Assembly (NCBI GenBank): GCA_002162685.1
Contig: MAAQ01000012.1
Coordinates: forward strand, 62,001 to 126,000
Reading direction: 5' to 3'
Origin: Flavobacteriales bacterium 33_180_T64
GTDB lineage: Bacteria > Bacteroidota > Bacteroidia > Flavobacteriales > Flavobacteriaceae
Length of the DNA: 64,000 bases
The translations under genes were made by a program, and so were the position numbers. Position 1 is the stretch's first letter. Each line of letters opens with the position of its first letter. Below are positions 25,189 to 35,020 of the stretch, piece after piece. The notes below the pieces were generated by a model. It made no database searches, was not told where the DNA came from, and saw only the letters and a list, made by a program, of their open reading frames with translations.

Positions 25189-28100
25189 ATGATTCATTTC
25201 TTCGGAAACCAAAACAGTAAAGCATTTGCTGTTCAAGCAACAAAAGAATTATCAACAGAAACCATAGCTAAATTAATATGGTTATTTGGCAACCAGCCAA
25301 AGATAGCACAAGCATCTCTCGATGCTTTTTTTATTGGTCCTCGTGCAGCTATGATCACACCTTGGAGTACTAATGCTGTAGAAATCACTCAGAACATGGG
25401 CATTGGAGGTATTATTCGAATTGAAGAATTTGAAAATTGCTCTGAAGACTTTAAAGATTATGACCCAATGATTTCTGAAAAGTATAATGGGCTAGATCAA
25501 GACGCATTTACAATCGATATTCAACCAGAAAAAATTCTGGCCATTAAAGATATTTCGGCATACAACCAACAAGAAGGTTTAGCATTAAACGATGAAGAAG
25601 TAGACTACCTAGAAAGGGTTTCAAAAAAAATAGGTCGCTCATTAACCGACTCTGAAGTATTTGGATTCTCACAAGTTAATAGCGAACATTGTCGCCATAA
25701 AATTTTTAATGGAACTTTTATTATTGATGGACAAGAGATGCCAACATCACTTTTCAAAATGATTAAAGAAACGTCTAAACAACATCCAAATGATATTGTT
25801 TCGGCTTATAAGGATAATGTAGCTTTTATTAAAGGTCCAATTGTAGAACAATTTGCTCCTAAGCGAGCCGATATTCCAGATTTTTATACAAAAAAAGAAT
25901 TTGAATCGGTTATCTCTATTAAAGCAGAAACACATAATTTCCCAACAACAGTAGAGCCTTTTAATGGAGCTGCTACTGGTTCAGGTGGTGAAATTAGAGA
26001 TAGACTTGCTGGAGGAAAAGGGTCGCTTCCATTAGCTGGAACTGCAGTGTACATGACCTCTTATTCTCGTCTAAAAGATCATCGCCCTTGGGAACAAAAA
26101 TTTGAAGCGCGTAAATGGTTATATCAAACACCAATGGATATTTTAATAAAAGCTAGTAATGGTGCTTCAGACTTTGGTAATAAATTTGGACAACCTTTAA
26201 TTACTGGTTCTGTATTAACTTTTGAACACGAAGAAAATTCATCTTCAAGTAAATCAAAAGCTAGAAAACTAGGTTATGATAAAGTAATCATGCAAGCTGG
26301 TGGAATTGGCTATGGAAAAGCAGAACAAGCCATAAAAGACATTCCAAAAAAAGGTGATAAAATTGTAATTCTTGGAGGGGAAAACTACAGAATTGGAATG
26401 GGTGGAGCTGCAGTTTCATCTGCAGATACTGGAGAATTTGCTTCGGGAATTGAATTAAATGCTGTACAACGTTCTAATCCAGAAATGCAAAAACGTGCTG
26501 CAAATGCAGTTCGCGGCATGGTAGAAAGTGAAGAAAATTTTATTGTTTCTATTCACGATCATGGCGCTGGAGGTCATTTAAATTGTTTAAGCGAATTAGT
26601 AGAAGATACAGGTGGTAAAATTGATTTAGATAAATTACCTGTTGGAGATCCTACTTTATCAGCAAAAGAAATTATTGGTAATGAATCTCAAGAACGTATG
26701 GGATTAGTTATTGCAGAAAAACATTTAGAAACTTTACAAAAAATAGCAGAACGCGAACGCTCGCCAATGTATACTGTTGGTGATGTCACAGGAAATAATA
26801 GATTTACTTTTGAGTCTAAAACCAAAGGCGATATCCCTATGGATTTAGCCTTAGAAGATATGTTTGGATCTTCACCTAAAACTATTTTAACAGATAAAAC
26901 TGTTGAAAGAAAGTATAAAAATTCACGTTATAAAACGAAGAACTTACAAATCTATTTAGAGCAAGTTTTGCAACTAGAAGCTGTTGCGTGTAAAGATTGG
27001 TTAACAAATAAAGTTGATCGTTGCGTAGGTGGTAAAGTTGCTAAACAACAATGTGTGGGACCCTTACAGATTCCATTAAATAATGTTGGAGTGATGGCTC
27101 TAGATTTTAATGGAAAAGAAGGAATTGCAACATCAATTGGGCACTCTCCTATTTCTGGTTTAATTCATCCCGAAGCTGGAAGTAGAAATTCAATTACAGA
27201 AGCTTTAACAAATATTATTTGGGCTCCTTTAAAAGATAATTTAGCATCAATTTCTTTATCTGCAAATTGGATGTGGCCTTGTAAAAATGAAGGTGAAGAT
27301 GCACGTTTATACAAAGCTGTTAAAGCCATTTCTGAATTCTCTATCGATTTAGGAATCAATGTTCCTACTGGAAAGGATTCCTTATCAATGAAACAAAAAT
27401 ATCCAGATGACGAAGTTATTTCTCCTGGAACAGTTATTATTTCTGCAGCAGGAAATTGTAATGAAATTTCTAAAGTTGTTGAACCTCTTTTGCAAGTTAA
27501 TGGAGGAAACATTTATTACATCAATATTTCTCAAGACGATTTTAAATTAGGAGGAAGTTCTTTCAATCAATCATTAAATGCGATTGGAAATGAAGCTCCT
27601 GACGTAAAAAATACTGCTTTTGTAAAAGACACTTTTAACACAATTCAAGATTTAATTAAAGCTAATAAAATTATTGCTGGACACGATATTGCCTCTGGTG
27701 GATTAATTACAACGTTATTAGAAATGTGTTTTGCTGATGTAAATTTGGGCGCAGATTTCAACATTACTTCTTTAAATGAAGAGGACTCAATAAAAGTGTT
27801 ATTTGCTGAAAACTCAGGACTCATTTTTCAAGCTGACAGCTCAATAGAAACTATTTTATCAGAAAATAATATTGAATTTTTTAATATTGGTTCAGCAAAT
27901 AATTCAGGTAAAGTAACTATCAAAAATAATGATGACTCATTCTCTTTTGATGTTTCTGAAATGAGAGATATTTGGTATAAGACCTCTTTCCTACTCGATC
28001 AAAAGCAAACAGCTAACGGTCTTGCAAAAGAGCGATATAACAATTATAAAAACCAAGCTTTAACCTATACATTCCCTAATCATTTTACAGGAAAACTTCC

Positions 28101-28875
28101 AAACATAAAATCAAGTAAACCGAGACCTAAAGCAGCTATTCTTCGTGAGAAAGGAAGTAATTCTGAACGTGAAATGGCAAACGCCATGCATCTTGCAGGT
28201 TTTGATGTAAAGGATGTTCACATGACCGATTTAATTTCGGGTCGTGAAACTTTAGAAGACATTCAATTTCTTGGTGCTGTTGGAGGATTCTCTAATTCTG
28301 ATGTTTTAGGATCAGCAAAAGGTTGGGCTGGAGCAATTAAATACAATGAAAATGCTAACAAAGCAATCAAAAATTTCTTTGAAAGAGAAGATACACTGTC
28401 TGTAGGTATTTGCAATGGATGTCAATTGTTCATGGAATTAGAACTTATAAATCCTGAACATGAAGCGCATGGAAAAATGTTACATAACGATTCTAAAAAG
28501 CATGAAAGCGCATTTACTTCTGTAACTGTTCAAGAAAATAATTCGATAATGTTATCTTCACTAAAAGATACAACTTTAGGTGTTTGGATTTCTCATGGCG
28601 AAGGAAAATTCAACCTTCCAAATAACGAAAAAGATTACAATATTGTTGCTAAATACGCTTATGAAAGTTACCCATCAAATCCTAATGGATCAGATTTCAA
28701 CACAGCCATGATGTGTGATAAAACTGGCCGTCATTTAGTAATGATGCCACATATTGAACGTTCAACATTTCAATGGAATTGGGCTAATTATCCAGAGAGT
28801 AGACAAGATGAAGTTTCGCCTTGGCTAGAAGCCTTTGTGAACGCTAAATCGTGGATTGAGGATAAAAACAGTTAA
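25189..28875 (+). CDS. purL: phosphoribosylformylglycinamidine synthase, large single-chain form
   Basis: A 1228-residue cytoplasmic enzyme of purine synthesis converting FGAR, glutamine and ATP to FGAM. It is the long form with linker, synthase and glutaminase domains. FGAM synthase signatures are FSQVNSEHCRHKIF, the ETHNFPT and GATGSGGEIRDR blocks, and SIHDHGAGGHLNCLSELVEDTGG. The C-terminal class I glutaminase has the nucleophile Cys in VGICNGCQLF and the late MMPHIERSTFQ block. I choose ATG 25189 (MIHFFGNQNS), the usual flavobacterial start, over a TTG 17 codons upstream. The gene is monocistronic, ending at the terminator 28928-28956. Confidence 0.96.
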   Translation: MIHFFGNQNSKAFAVQATKELSTETIAKLIWLFGNQPKIAQASLDAFFIGPRAAMITPWSTNAVEITQNMGIGGIIRIEEFENCSEDFKDYDPMISEKYNGLDQDAFTIDIQPEKILAIKDISAYNQQEGLALNDEEVDYLERVSKKIGRSLTDSEVFGFSQVNSEHCRHKIFNGTFIIDGQEMPTSLFKMIKETSKQHPNDIVSAYKDNVAFIKGPIVEQFAPKRADIPDFYTKKEFESVISIKAETHNFPTTVEPFNGAATGSGGEIRDRLAGGKGSLPLAGTAVYMTSYSRLKDHRPWEQKFEARKWLYQTPMDILIKASNGASDFGNKFGQPLITGSVLTFEHEENSSSSKSKARKLGYDKVIMQAGGIGYGKAEQAIKDIPKKGDKIVILGGENYRIGMGGAAVSSADTGEFASGIELNAVQRSNPEMQKRAANAVRGMVESEENFIVSIHDHGAGGHLNCLSELVEDTGGKIDLDKLPVGDPTLSAKEIIGNESQERMGLVIAEKHLETLQKIAERERSPMYTVGDVTGNNRFTFESKTKGDIPMDLALEDMFGSSPKTILTDKTVERKYKNSRYKTKNLQIYLEQVLQLEAVACKDWLTNKVDRCVGGKVAKQQCVGPLQIPLNNVGVMALDFNGKEGIATSIGHSPISGLIHPEAGSRNSITEALTNIIWAPLKDNLASISLSANWMWPCKNEGEDARLYKAVKAISEFSIDLGINVPTGKDSLSMKQKYPDDEVISPGTVIISAAGNCNEISKVVEPLLQVNGGNIYYINISQDDFKLGGSSFNQSLNAIGNEAPDVKNTAFVKDTFNTIQDLIKANKIIAGHDIASGGLITTLLEMCFADVNLGADFNITSLNEEDSIKVLFAENSGLIFQADSSIETILSENNIEFFNIGSANNSGKVTIKNNDDSFSFDVSEMRDIWYKTSFLLDQKQTANGLAKERYNNYKNQALTYTFPNHFTGKLPNIKSSKPRPKAAILREKGSNSEREMANAMHLAGFDVKDVHMTDLISGRETLEDIQFLGAVGGFSNSDVLGSAKGWAGAIKYNENANKAIKNFFEREDTLSVGICNGCQLFMELELINPEHEAHGKMLHNDSKKHESAFTSVTVQENNSIMLSSLKDTTLGVWISHGEGKFNLPNNEKDYNIVAKYAYESYPSNPNGSDFNTAMMCDKTGRHLVMMPHIERSTFQWNWANYPESRQDEVSPWLEAFVNAKSWIEDKNS

Positions 28876-28927
28876 TTAGTCATACTAAAAACACAGCTAT
28901 TTCATAATAGCTAAAATTCAAAAAACT

Positions 28928-28956
28928 AAGGAGTTGGACCATTACAACTCCTTTTT
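28928..28956 (+). terminator. terminator after purL
   Basis: A 9-bp inverted repeat AAGGAGTTG/CAACTCCTT (28928-28936 and 28945-28953) with an 8-nt loop, followed by a T-run. Confidence 0.85.
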
Positions 28957-29021
28957 TATGCACTAATTTGAAATTCACTTTTAATTTCATAATTTGCAAT
29001 ACGACAATCCTTTCAAAGACG

Positions 29022-30794
29022 ATGACAGAAATAACAAGACTTTTTGACTTTCCTTACTACCAATTAGAAGTTCATAATTTAGATGCAGCTTTAGTAACTA
29101 AATATGATGGTAAATGGGTAAAAACCTCAACAAAAGAATATTTAGATAAAGCCAATGCAGTGAGTCGAGCTTTATTAAAACTAGGAATTCAAAAAAATGA
29201 TAAGATTGCGGTTATCTCTTCTACAAATAGAACCGAATGGAATATCATGGATATTGGAATCCTTCAAACTGGAGCTCAAAATATACCCATATATCCAACC
29301 ATATGTGCTGAAGATTATGAATATGTTTTAAATCATAGTGATTCTATTTATTGCTTTGTCTCTGATGCCGAAGTCTTAGAAAAAGTAAGAAAAGTACAAG
29401 CCAATACAAAGATTAAAGAAGTCTATTCTTTTGATCATATTGAAGGCTGTAAACATTATTCAGAATTATTTACGCTTGGTGAAGACGAAAGTACTCAACT
29501 AGACGTTGAAGCAAGAAAAGATAATGTATCAGCTCATGATTTAGCAACCATAATTTACACTTCTGGTACCACAGGAAAACCTAAAGGCGTTATGTTAACC
29601 CATAATAACATTACAAGTAATGCTTTAGATGCCTCTAAACGTTTACCATTAATGAATGGGGATACTCGAATTTTAAGTTTTTTACCAATCTGTCATATTT
29701 TTGAACGCGTCCTTATATATATATATCAATATGCAGGAACAACAATTTATTTTGCAGAAGGAATTGATAAAATTGGAGATAATGCTAAAGAGATAAAGCC
29801 AAATTTAATGAGTGTTGTTCCTCGATTACTTGAAAAAGTGTTCGATAAAATCATATTAAAGGGTGAAGAATTATCAGGTATAAAAAAAGCCTTATTCTTT
29901 TGGGCAGTTAAATTAGGTGAACAATGGGAACCTTATGGTGCAAATGGTGCTTGGTATGAATTTAAACTTAAAATAGCTAATAAACTTATTTTTAGCAAAT
30001 GGAGAGAAGCGCTTGGCGGCGAACTAACAACTATGGTTTCTGGTAGTGCTGCATTGCAACCACGCTTATCTCGAATATTCTCAGCTGCAGGAATGCAAGT
30101 CATGCAAGGTTATGGTCTAACAGAAACATCTCCTGTGGTCTCTGTAGAAATGTATGAAAACAACCTTTTTAAAGTTGGAACTGTAGGTAAGGTTATAGAT
30201 AATGTTGAAGTTAAAATTGCTGAAGATGGTGAAATATTAATTAAAGGGCCAAACGTTATGAAAGGCTATTTTAAAGATCCTGAGAAAACAAAAAGCGTCA
30301 TGACTGATAATTACTTCCATACAGGAGATAAAGGAGAAATCGATAGTGATGGATTCTTAAAAATTACTGGTCGTAAAAAAGAAATGTTTAAAACATCTGG
30401 TGGAAAATATGTAATTCCAACACTTTTAGAAAATGATTTAAAACAGTCGCTATTTATTGAACAAGTGATGGTTGTTGGTGAAGGCGAAAAAATGCCTGCT
30501 GCTTTTATACAACCTAATTTTGAATTCATACGTGATTGGATAAATCACAAAGGGAAAGACATTGGATCTTCAGATTCTGAAATCGCTAGTTCAGAAATTG
30601 TAATAAATCGCATTCAAAAAGAAGTCGACAAATACAATAAACGTTTTGGAAAATGGGAACAAATCAAACGTTTCGAATTAACTCCAAATGTTTGGTCTAT
30701 AGATGGTGGTCATCTTACACCTACTATGAAAATGAAACGCGATATTATTAAAGGTATTTACCAAGATCTTTACGATAAAATTTATCGTGCTTAA
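29022..30794 (+). CDS. long-chain fatty acid--CoA ligase
   Basis: A 590-residue AMP-forming acyl-CoA synthetase that activates fatty acids at the membrane for degradation or lipid synthesis. The AMP-binding P-loop is IIYTSGTTGKPKGVMLTHNN, the A5 motif is QGYGLTETSPVVS, and the A8 region is DKGEIDSDGFLKITGRKKEMFKTSGGKYV. The C-terminal Lys-containing segment (LTPTMKMKRD) completes the family pattern. ATG 29022 (MTEITRLFDFPYYQ) is preferred over a TTG 18 codons upstream that adds a hydrophobic stretch. The gene lies just before the marR-beta-oxidation operon, which supports a degradative role, although it has separate spacing and probably a separate promoter. Confidence 0.92.
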   Translation: MTEITRLFDFPYYQLEVHNLDAALVTKYDGKWVKTSTKEYLDKANAVSRALLKLGIQKNDKIAVISSTNRTEWNIMDIGILQTGAQNIPIYPTICAEDYEYVLNHSDSIYCFVSDAEVLEKVRKVQANTKIKEVYSFDHIEGCKHYSELFTLGEDESTQLDVEARKDNVSAHDLATIIYTSGTTGKPKGVMLTHNNITSNALDASKRLPLMNGDTRILSFLPICHIFERVLIYIYQYAGTTIYFAEGIDKIGDNAKEIKPNLMSVVPRLLEKVFDKIILKGEELSGIKKALFFWAVKLGEQWEPYGANGAWYEFKLKIANKLIFSKWREALGGELTTMVSGSAALQPRLSRIFSAAGMQVMQGYGLTETSPVVSVEMYENNLFKVGTVGKVIDNVEVKIAEDGEILIKGPNVMKGYFKDPEKTKSVMTDNYFHTGDKGEIDSDGFLKITGRKKEMFKTSGGKYVIPTLLENDLKQSLFIEQVMVVGEGEKMPAAFIQPNFEFIRDWINHKGKDIGSSDSEIASSEIVINRIQKEVDKYNKRFGKWEQIKRFELTPNVWSIDGGHLTPTMKMKRDIIKGIYQDLYDKIYRA

Positions 30795-30856
30795 ATAAGT
30801 CGTCTTCCTTTTTATTGAAATAGCTTTTTACTAAGTTATCTTTCATATCCACATAT

Positions 30857-30872
30857 ACTATGCGCGCATAAT
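30857..30872. promoter_or_regulatory. probable MarR operator, upstream site
   Basis: Contains the perfect 12-bp palindrome TATGCGCGCATA (30859-30870). It shares its TATGC-GCATA core with the second site, 29 bp away centre to centre. Confidence 0.65.
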
Positions 30873-30883
30873 TTTTTCCTAAA

Positions 30884-30903
30884 ATACTATGCGTGCATAG
30901 TAT
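30884..30903. promoter_or_regulatory. probable MarR operator, promoter-proximal site
   Basis: ATACTATGC-GT-GCATAGTAT, with 9-bp perfect arms, ending 7 nt before the -7 element at 30911. A protein bound here would cover the -33 region and block transcription of the marR-fad operon. Confidence 0.75.
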
Positions 30904-30910
30904 TTTTTAG

Positions 30911-30918
30911 TATCTTTG
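30911..30918 (+). promoter_or_regulatory. -7 element TATCTTTG of the marR-fad operon
   Basis: Exact TAnnTTTG match ending 17 nt before the ATG at 30936. No -33 TTG is evident under the overlapping operator. Confidence 0.7.
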
Positions 30919-30935
30919 GTATTCAATAAAAATTC

Positions 30936-31388
30936 ATGAAAGACAAAACCATTGATTACATACTAAGAACCACATGGTTAGCAGTAAACAAGATGTACAA
31001 TGAAGAAGCTTCAAAATTCGGTAGCACAATGGCAACAGGTTTTGCATTATTGAGCATTGATCCAGAAGAAGGCACACCTTCTACTTCTCTTGGCCCAAAA
31101 ATGGGAATGGAAGCCACAAGCTTATCTCGCACTCTTAAAATGATGGAAGATAAAGGCTTAATTATACGTAAACCAAATCCTGAAGACGGTCGTGGTGTCC
31201 TTATTTTTTTAACAGAATTTGGAAAAGAAAAAAGAGCATATTCAAGAGAAAAAGTTTTAACATTTAATGAAACAATAAAGGACAATGTTTCTGAAGAAGA
31301 ATTAGCTAATTTCTATAAAGTATCTGAAGTCATTAATAATATGATTTCTAACAAACAGATATACAATCAAAAAGAACATTATAAATAA
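30936..31388 (+). CDS. MarR-family regulator of the beta-oxidation operon
   Basis: A 150-residue winged-helix regulator. The winged-helix core shows ATSLSRTLKMMEDKGLIIRKPNPEDGRGVLIFLTEFGKEKR, the recognition helix plus beta-wing pattern of MarR proteins. It is the first gene of the operon and overlaps closely with the next (the stop at 31386-31388 is 1 nt before the ATG at 31390). Two palindromes just upstream of its promoter suggest autorepression. By analogy with other regulators of fatty acid degradation, acyl-CoA is a reasonable inducer, but this is inference. Confidence 0.88.
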   Translation: MKDKTIDYILRTTWLAVNKMYNEEASKFGSTMATGFALLSIDPEEGTPSTSLGPKMGMEATSLSRTLKMMEDKGLIIRKPNPEDGRGVLIFLTEFGKEKRAYSREKVLTFNETIKDNVSEEELANFYKVSEVINNMISNKQIYNQKEHYK

Positions 31389-31389
31389 A

Positions 31390-33798
31390 ATGAGCAAACG
31401 TAGAATAAAAAAAATCGCCATTATAGGTTCAGGAATTATGGGAAGCGGTATTGCTTGTCATTTTGCAAACATTGGTGTTGATGTCTTATTATTAGACATC
31501 GTGCCAAGAGAATTAACCGATAAAGAAAAAGTTAAAGGCTTAACTTTAGAAGATAAAATTGTAAGAAATAGATTAGTAAATGATGCACTTACAGCATCTA
31601 TAAAATCTAAACCAGCACCACTTTATCATTCTTCTTTTGCAAATCGGATCACTACAGGAAATATAGAAGATGACATTGCTAAAGTGGCAGATGCAGATTG
31701 GATTATGGAAGTTGTTGTTGAACGCTTAGATATTAAACAACAAGTTTTTGAAAAGCTTGAACAATACAGAACACCTGGTACATTAATTACTTCAAATACC
31801 TCAGGTATTCCAATTAAATTCATGAATGAAGGACGAAGTGAAGATTTTCAGAAGCATTTCTGTGGAACACACTTTTTTAACCCAGCACGTTACTTAAAAT
31901 TATTTGAAATCATTCCTGGACCAAAAACTGATGCTTCAGTTTTAGAGTTCTTAAATGGTTATGGAGAACAATTCTTAGGTAAAACTTCGGTTGTAGCGAA
32001 AGATACACCTGCATTTATTGGAAATCGTGTTGGAATTTTCAGTATTCAAAGTTTATTTCACGCCGTTAAAGATTTAGACTTAACTATAGAAGAAGTCGAT
32101 AAGTTATCAGGTCCTGTAATTGGCCGCCCAAAATCGGCAACCTTTAGAACTGTTGATGTGGTTGGATTAGACACACTAGTTCACGTTGCTAATGGCATTA
32201 GAGAAAATTGTCCAAATGATGAACGATTAGAACTTTTTAAATTACCAGATTTCATCAATACCATGATGGAAAACAAATGGCTAGGAAGCAAAACAAAACA
32301 AGGGTTTTACAAAAAAATTGTTTCTGCAGAAGGTAAAAAAGAAATTTTATCTCTAGACCTAAATACATTAGAATATCGTTCAGCTAAAAAAGCAAAATTT
32401 GCAACTTTAGAATTGACTAAAACAATTGATAAAGTTGTAGATCGCTTCAAAATATTAGTAAAAGGAAAAGATAAAGCAGGTGAATTCTATCGTAAAAGTT
32501 TTGCTGCCTTATTTGCTTATGTATCTAATCGTATTCCAGAAATCACTGATGATTTATACAAAATTGACGATGCTATGAAAGCTGGATTTGGTTGGGAACA
32601 TGGTCCTTTTCAAATTTGGGATGCCATTGGTGTTGAAAACGGTATCGAAATGATGAAAGCTGAAGGTTTAGAACCTAACCCTTGGGTAAATGACATGTTA
32701 GTATCAGGAAGTACATCTTTCTATTCTATTAAAAATGGAGCTAGCTACGCCTATGATATTCCGAAAAAAACACAAGAAAAAATTCCTGGTCAAGACGCAT
32801 TTATCATCTTAGATAATATTAGAAAAACAAACGAGGTATTTAAAAACTCTGGCGTTGTTATTGAAGATTTAGGTGATGGTATTCTAAACTGTGAATTCCA
32901 ATCTAAAATGAATACGATTGGTGGTGACGTTCTTGCAGGATTAAATAAAGCTATCGATTTAGCTGAAAAAGATTTTAGCGGTTTAATTGTTGGTAACCAA
33001 GGAGCAAACTTCTCAGTTGGCGCAAACATTGGCATGATTTTCATGATGGCTGCCGAACAAGAATATGATGAGCTTAACATGGCTATTAAATATTTCCAAG
33101 ATACAATGATGCGTATGAGATATTCATCAATCCCAACAATTTCTGCACCTCATGGCATGTCTTTAGGTGGTGCTTGTGAATTATCAATGCATGCTGATAA
33201 AGTTGTAGCTGCTGCAGAAACATATATGGGTCTTGTAGAATTTGGTGTTGGCGTTATTCCTGGTGGAGCTGGTTCTAAAGAAATGGCTTTAAGAGCTTCT
33301 GATACTTTTAGAAAAGGAGATGTGCAATTAAATGCATTACAAGACTACTTCTTAGCTATTGGAATGGCAAAAGTATCAACTTCTGCTTATGAAGCATTCG
33401 ATTTAGGATTGCTTCAAAAAGGTAAAGATGTTGTTGTTGTAAATAAAGACCGACAAATTGCGGTTGCTAAACAACATGCAAAATTAATGGCAGATATGGG
33501 ATATACACAACCCGTAAAACGTACAGATGTAAAAGTTCTTGGTAAACAAGCATTAGGTATGTTCTTAGTAGGAACAGATGCTATGAAAGACAGTAACTAC
33601 ATTAGTGAACATGATATGAAAATTGCTAACAAACTAGCTTATGTTATGGCTGGTGGTGATTTATCTGAACCAACTTTAGTAAGCGAACAATACTTATTGG
33701 ATTTAGAACGTGAAGCTTTCCTTTCGCTTTGTACAGAACGTAAGACTTTGGAAAGAATTCAACATATGTTAACAAAAGGTAAACCTTTAAGAAACTAA
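31390..33798 (+). CDS. 3-hydroxyacyl-CoA dehydrogenase/enoyl-CoA hydratase (FadN-like)
   Basis: An 802-residue bifunctional beta-oxidation enzyme in the FadN arrangement, dehydrogenase first. The NAD-binding Rossmann motif GSGIMGSGIA sits at residues 13-22, and the dehydrogenase signature includes GTHFFNPARYLKLFEIIPG. A C-terminal crotonase-like domain (about 530-700) has NQGANFSVGANIGMIFMMA, GMSLGGACELSMHADKVVA and EFGVGVIPGGAGSKE. It hydrates enoyl-CoA and oxidises the 3-hydroxy product. It is followed 4 nt later by the thiolase gene. The domain order matches Bacillus FadN, not the E. coli FadB order. Confidence 0.93.
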   Translation: MSKRRIKKIAIIGSGIMGSGIACHFANIGVDVLLLDIVPRELTDKEKVKGLTLEDKIVRNRLVNDALTASIKSKPAPLYHSSFANRITTGNIEDDIAKVADADWIMEVVVERLDIKQQVFEKLEQYRTPGTLITSNTSGIPIKFMNEGRSEDFQKHFCGTHFFNPARYLKLFEIIPGPKTDASVLEFLNGYGEQFLGKTSVVAKDTPAFIGNRVGIFSIQSLFHAVKDLDLTIEEVDKLSGPVIGRPKSATFRTVDVVGLDTLVHVANGIRENCPNDERLELFKLPDFINTMMENKWLGSKTKQGFYKKIVSAEGKKEILSLDLNTLEYRSAKKAKFATLELTKTIDKVVDRFKILVKGKDKAGEFYRKSFAALFAYVSNRIPEITDDLYKIDDAMKAGFGWEHGPFQIWDAIGVENGIEMMKAEGLEPNPWVNDMLVSGSTSFYSIKNGASYAYDIPKKTQEKIPGQDAFIILDNIRKTNEVFKNSGVVIEDLGDGILNCEFQSKMNTIGGDVLAGLNKAIDLAEKDFSGLIVGNQGANFSVGANIGMIFMMAAEQEYDELNMAIKYFQDTMMRMRYSSIPTISAPHGMSLGGACELSMHADKVVAAAETYMGLVEFGVGVIPGGAGSKEMALRASDTFRKGDVQLNALQDYFLAIGMAKVSTSAYEAFDLGLLQKGKDVVVVNKDRQIAVAKQHAKLMADMGYTQPVKRTDVKVLGKQALGMFLVGTDAMKDSNYISEHDMKIANKLAYVMAGGDLSEPTLVSEQYLLDLEREAFLSLCTERKTLERIQHMLTKGKPLRN

Positions 33799-33802
33799 GA
33801 CA

Positions 33803-34996
33803 ATGAAAACAGCATATATAGTAAAAGCATATAGAACAGCAGTTGGCAAGGCACCAAAAGGCGTGTTCCGTTTTAAAAGAACAGATGAATTGGCTGCAGA
33901 AACCATCAAATATATGATGAAGGAACTGCCTAATTTAGATCCAAAACGAATTGATGACGTTATAGTTGGTAATGCAATGCCAGAAGGTTCTCAAGGACTA
34001 AATATGGCACGTTTAATCTCTTTAATGGGATTAGAAGTGATTGATGTTCCTGGTGTAACTGTGAATCGTTTTTGCTCTTCAGGAGTTGAGACTATTGGTA
34101 TGGCAACAGCAAAAATTCAAGCTGGAATGGCCGATTGTATTATTGCAGGTGGAGCAGAAAGCATGAGTAGTGTACCAATGACTGGTTTTAAACCAGAATT
34201 AAATTACGATGCGATTGTTAAAGCTGGTCATGAAGATTATTATTGGGGAATGGGAAATACTGCTGAAGCTGTTGCTAAACAATTCAAAGTATCTCGTGAA
34301 GATCAAGATGAATTTGCTTACAATTCACATATGAAAGCCTTAAAGGCGCAAGCCGAAAATCGTTTTCAAGACCAAATTGTGCCAATAGAAATTGAACAAA
34401 CTTATATTGATGCTAACGGAAAAAAAGCTACAAAATCCTATACAGTAACTAAAGATGAAGGTCCGCGTGCTGGAACAAGCAAAGAAGCCTTAGCTAAATT
34501 AAGAGCCGTTTTTGCTGCTGGCGGAAGTGTCACAGCTGGTAACAGCTCACAAATGAGTGATGGTGCTGCTTTTGTTATGGTAATGAGCGAAGATATGGTT
34601 AAGGAATTAAACCTTGAACCTATTGCAAGAATGGTAAACTATGCTGCGGCTGGTGTTGAACCGCGTATCATGGGTATTGGACCAGTAAAAGCTATTCCAA
34701 AAGCATTACAACAAGCTGGTTTAAAACAAGACGATTTATCATTAATCGAATTAAACGAAGCCTTTGCTTCGCAATCATTAGCTGTAATACGAGAACTCGA
34801 TTTAAATCCTGATATTATCAATGTTAATGGTGGTGCCATAGCTCTTGGTCATCCATTAGGTTGTACTGGTGCAAAATTATCGGTACAGTTATTTGATGAA
34901 ATGCGTAAACGCGATATGAAAGGAAAATATGGCGCAGTAACAATGTGTGTGGGTACTGGTCAAGGTGCTTGTGGTGTATTCGAATTTTTAAATTAA
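33803..34996 (+). CDS. acetyl-CoA acyltransferase (thiolase)
   Basis: A 397-residue degradative thiolase completing the beta-oxidation cycle by cleaving 3-ketoacyl-CoA. The nucleophile Cys91 lies in VNRFCSSGVET. The family signatures LNEAFASQSLAV, NVNGGAIALGHPLGCTGAK and CVGTGQGACG follow, supplying His and the second Cys. The gene is translationally close to the FadN-like gene (4 nt) and is followed 24 nt later by the acyl-CoA dehydrogenase. It most resembles FadA-type degradative enzymes by operon context. Confidence 0.94.
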   Translation: MKTAYIVKAYRTAVGKAPKGVFRFKRTDELAAETIKYMMKELPNLDPKRIDDVIVGNAMPEGSQGLNMARLISLMGLEVIDVPGVTVNRFCSSGVETIGMATAKIQAGMADCIIAGGAESMSSVPMTGFKPELNYDAIVKAGHEDYYWGMGNTAEAVAKQFKVSREDQDEFAYNSHMKALKAQAENRFQDQIVPIEIEQTYIDANGKKATKSYTVTKDEGPRAGTSKEALAKLRAVFAAGGSVTAGNSSQMSDGAAFVMVMSEDMVKELNLEPIARMVNYAAAGVEPRIMGIGPVKAIPKALQQAGLKQDDLSLIELNEAFASQSLAVIRELDLNPDIINVNGGAIALGHPLGCTGAKLSVQLFDEMRKRDMKGKYGAVTMCVGTGQGACGVFEFLN

Positions 34997-35020
34997 AAGA
35001 ACTTAATACAATTATATAAA

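Noticed and set aside
27165-27512. Open frame of 115 codons on the minus strand inside purL
   Set aside because: Antisense of a conserved enzyme; no domain, signal peptide or promoter.
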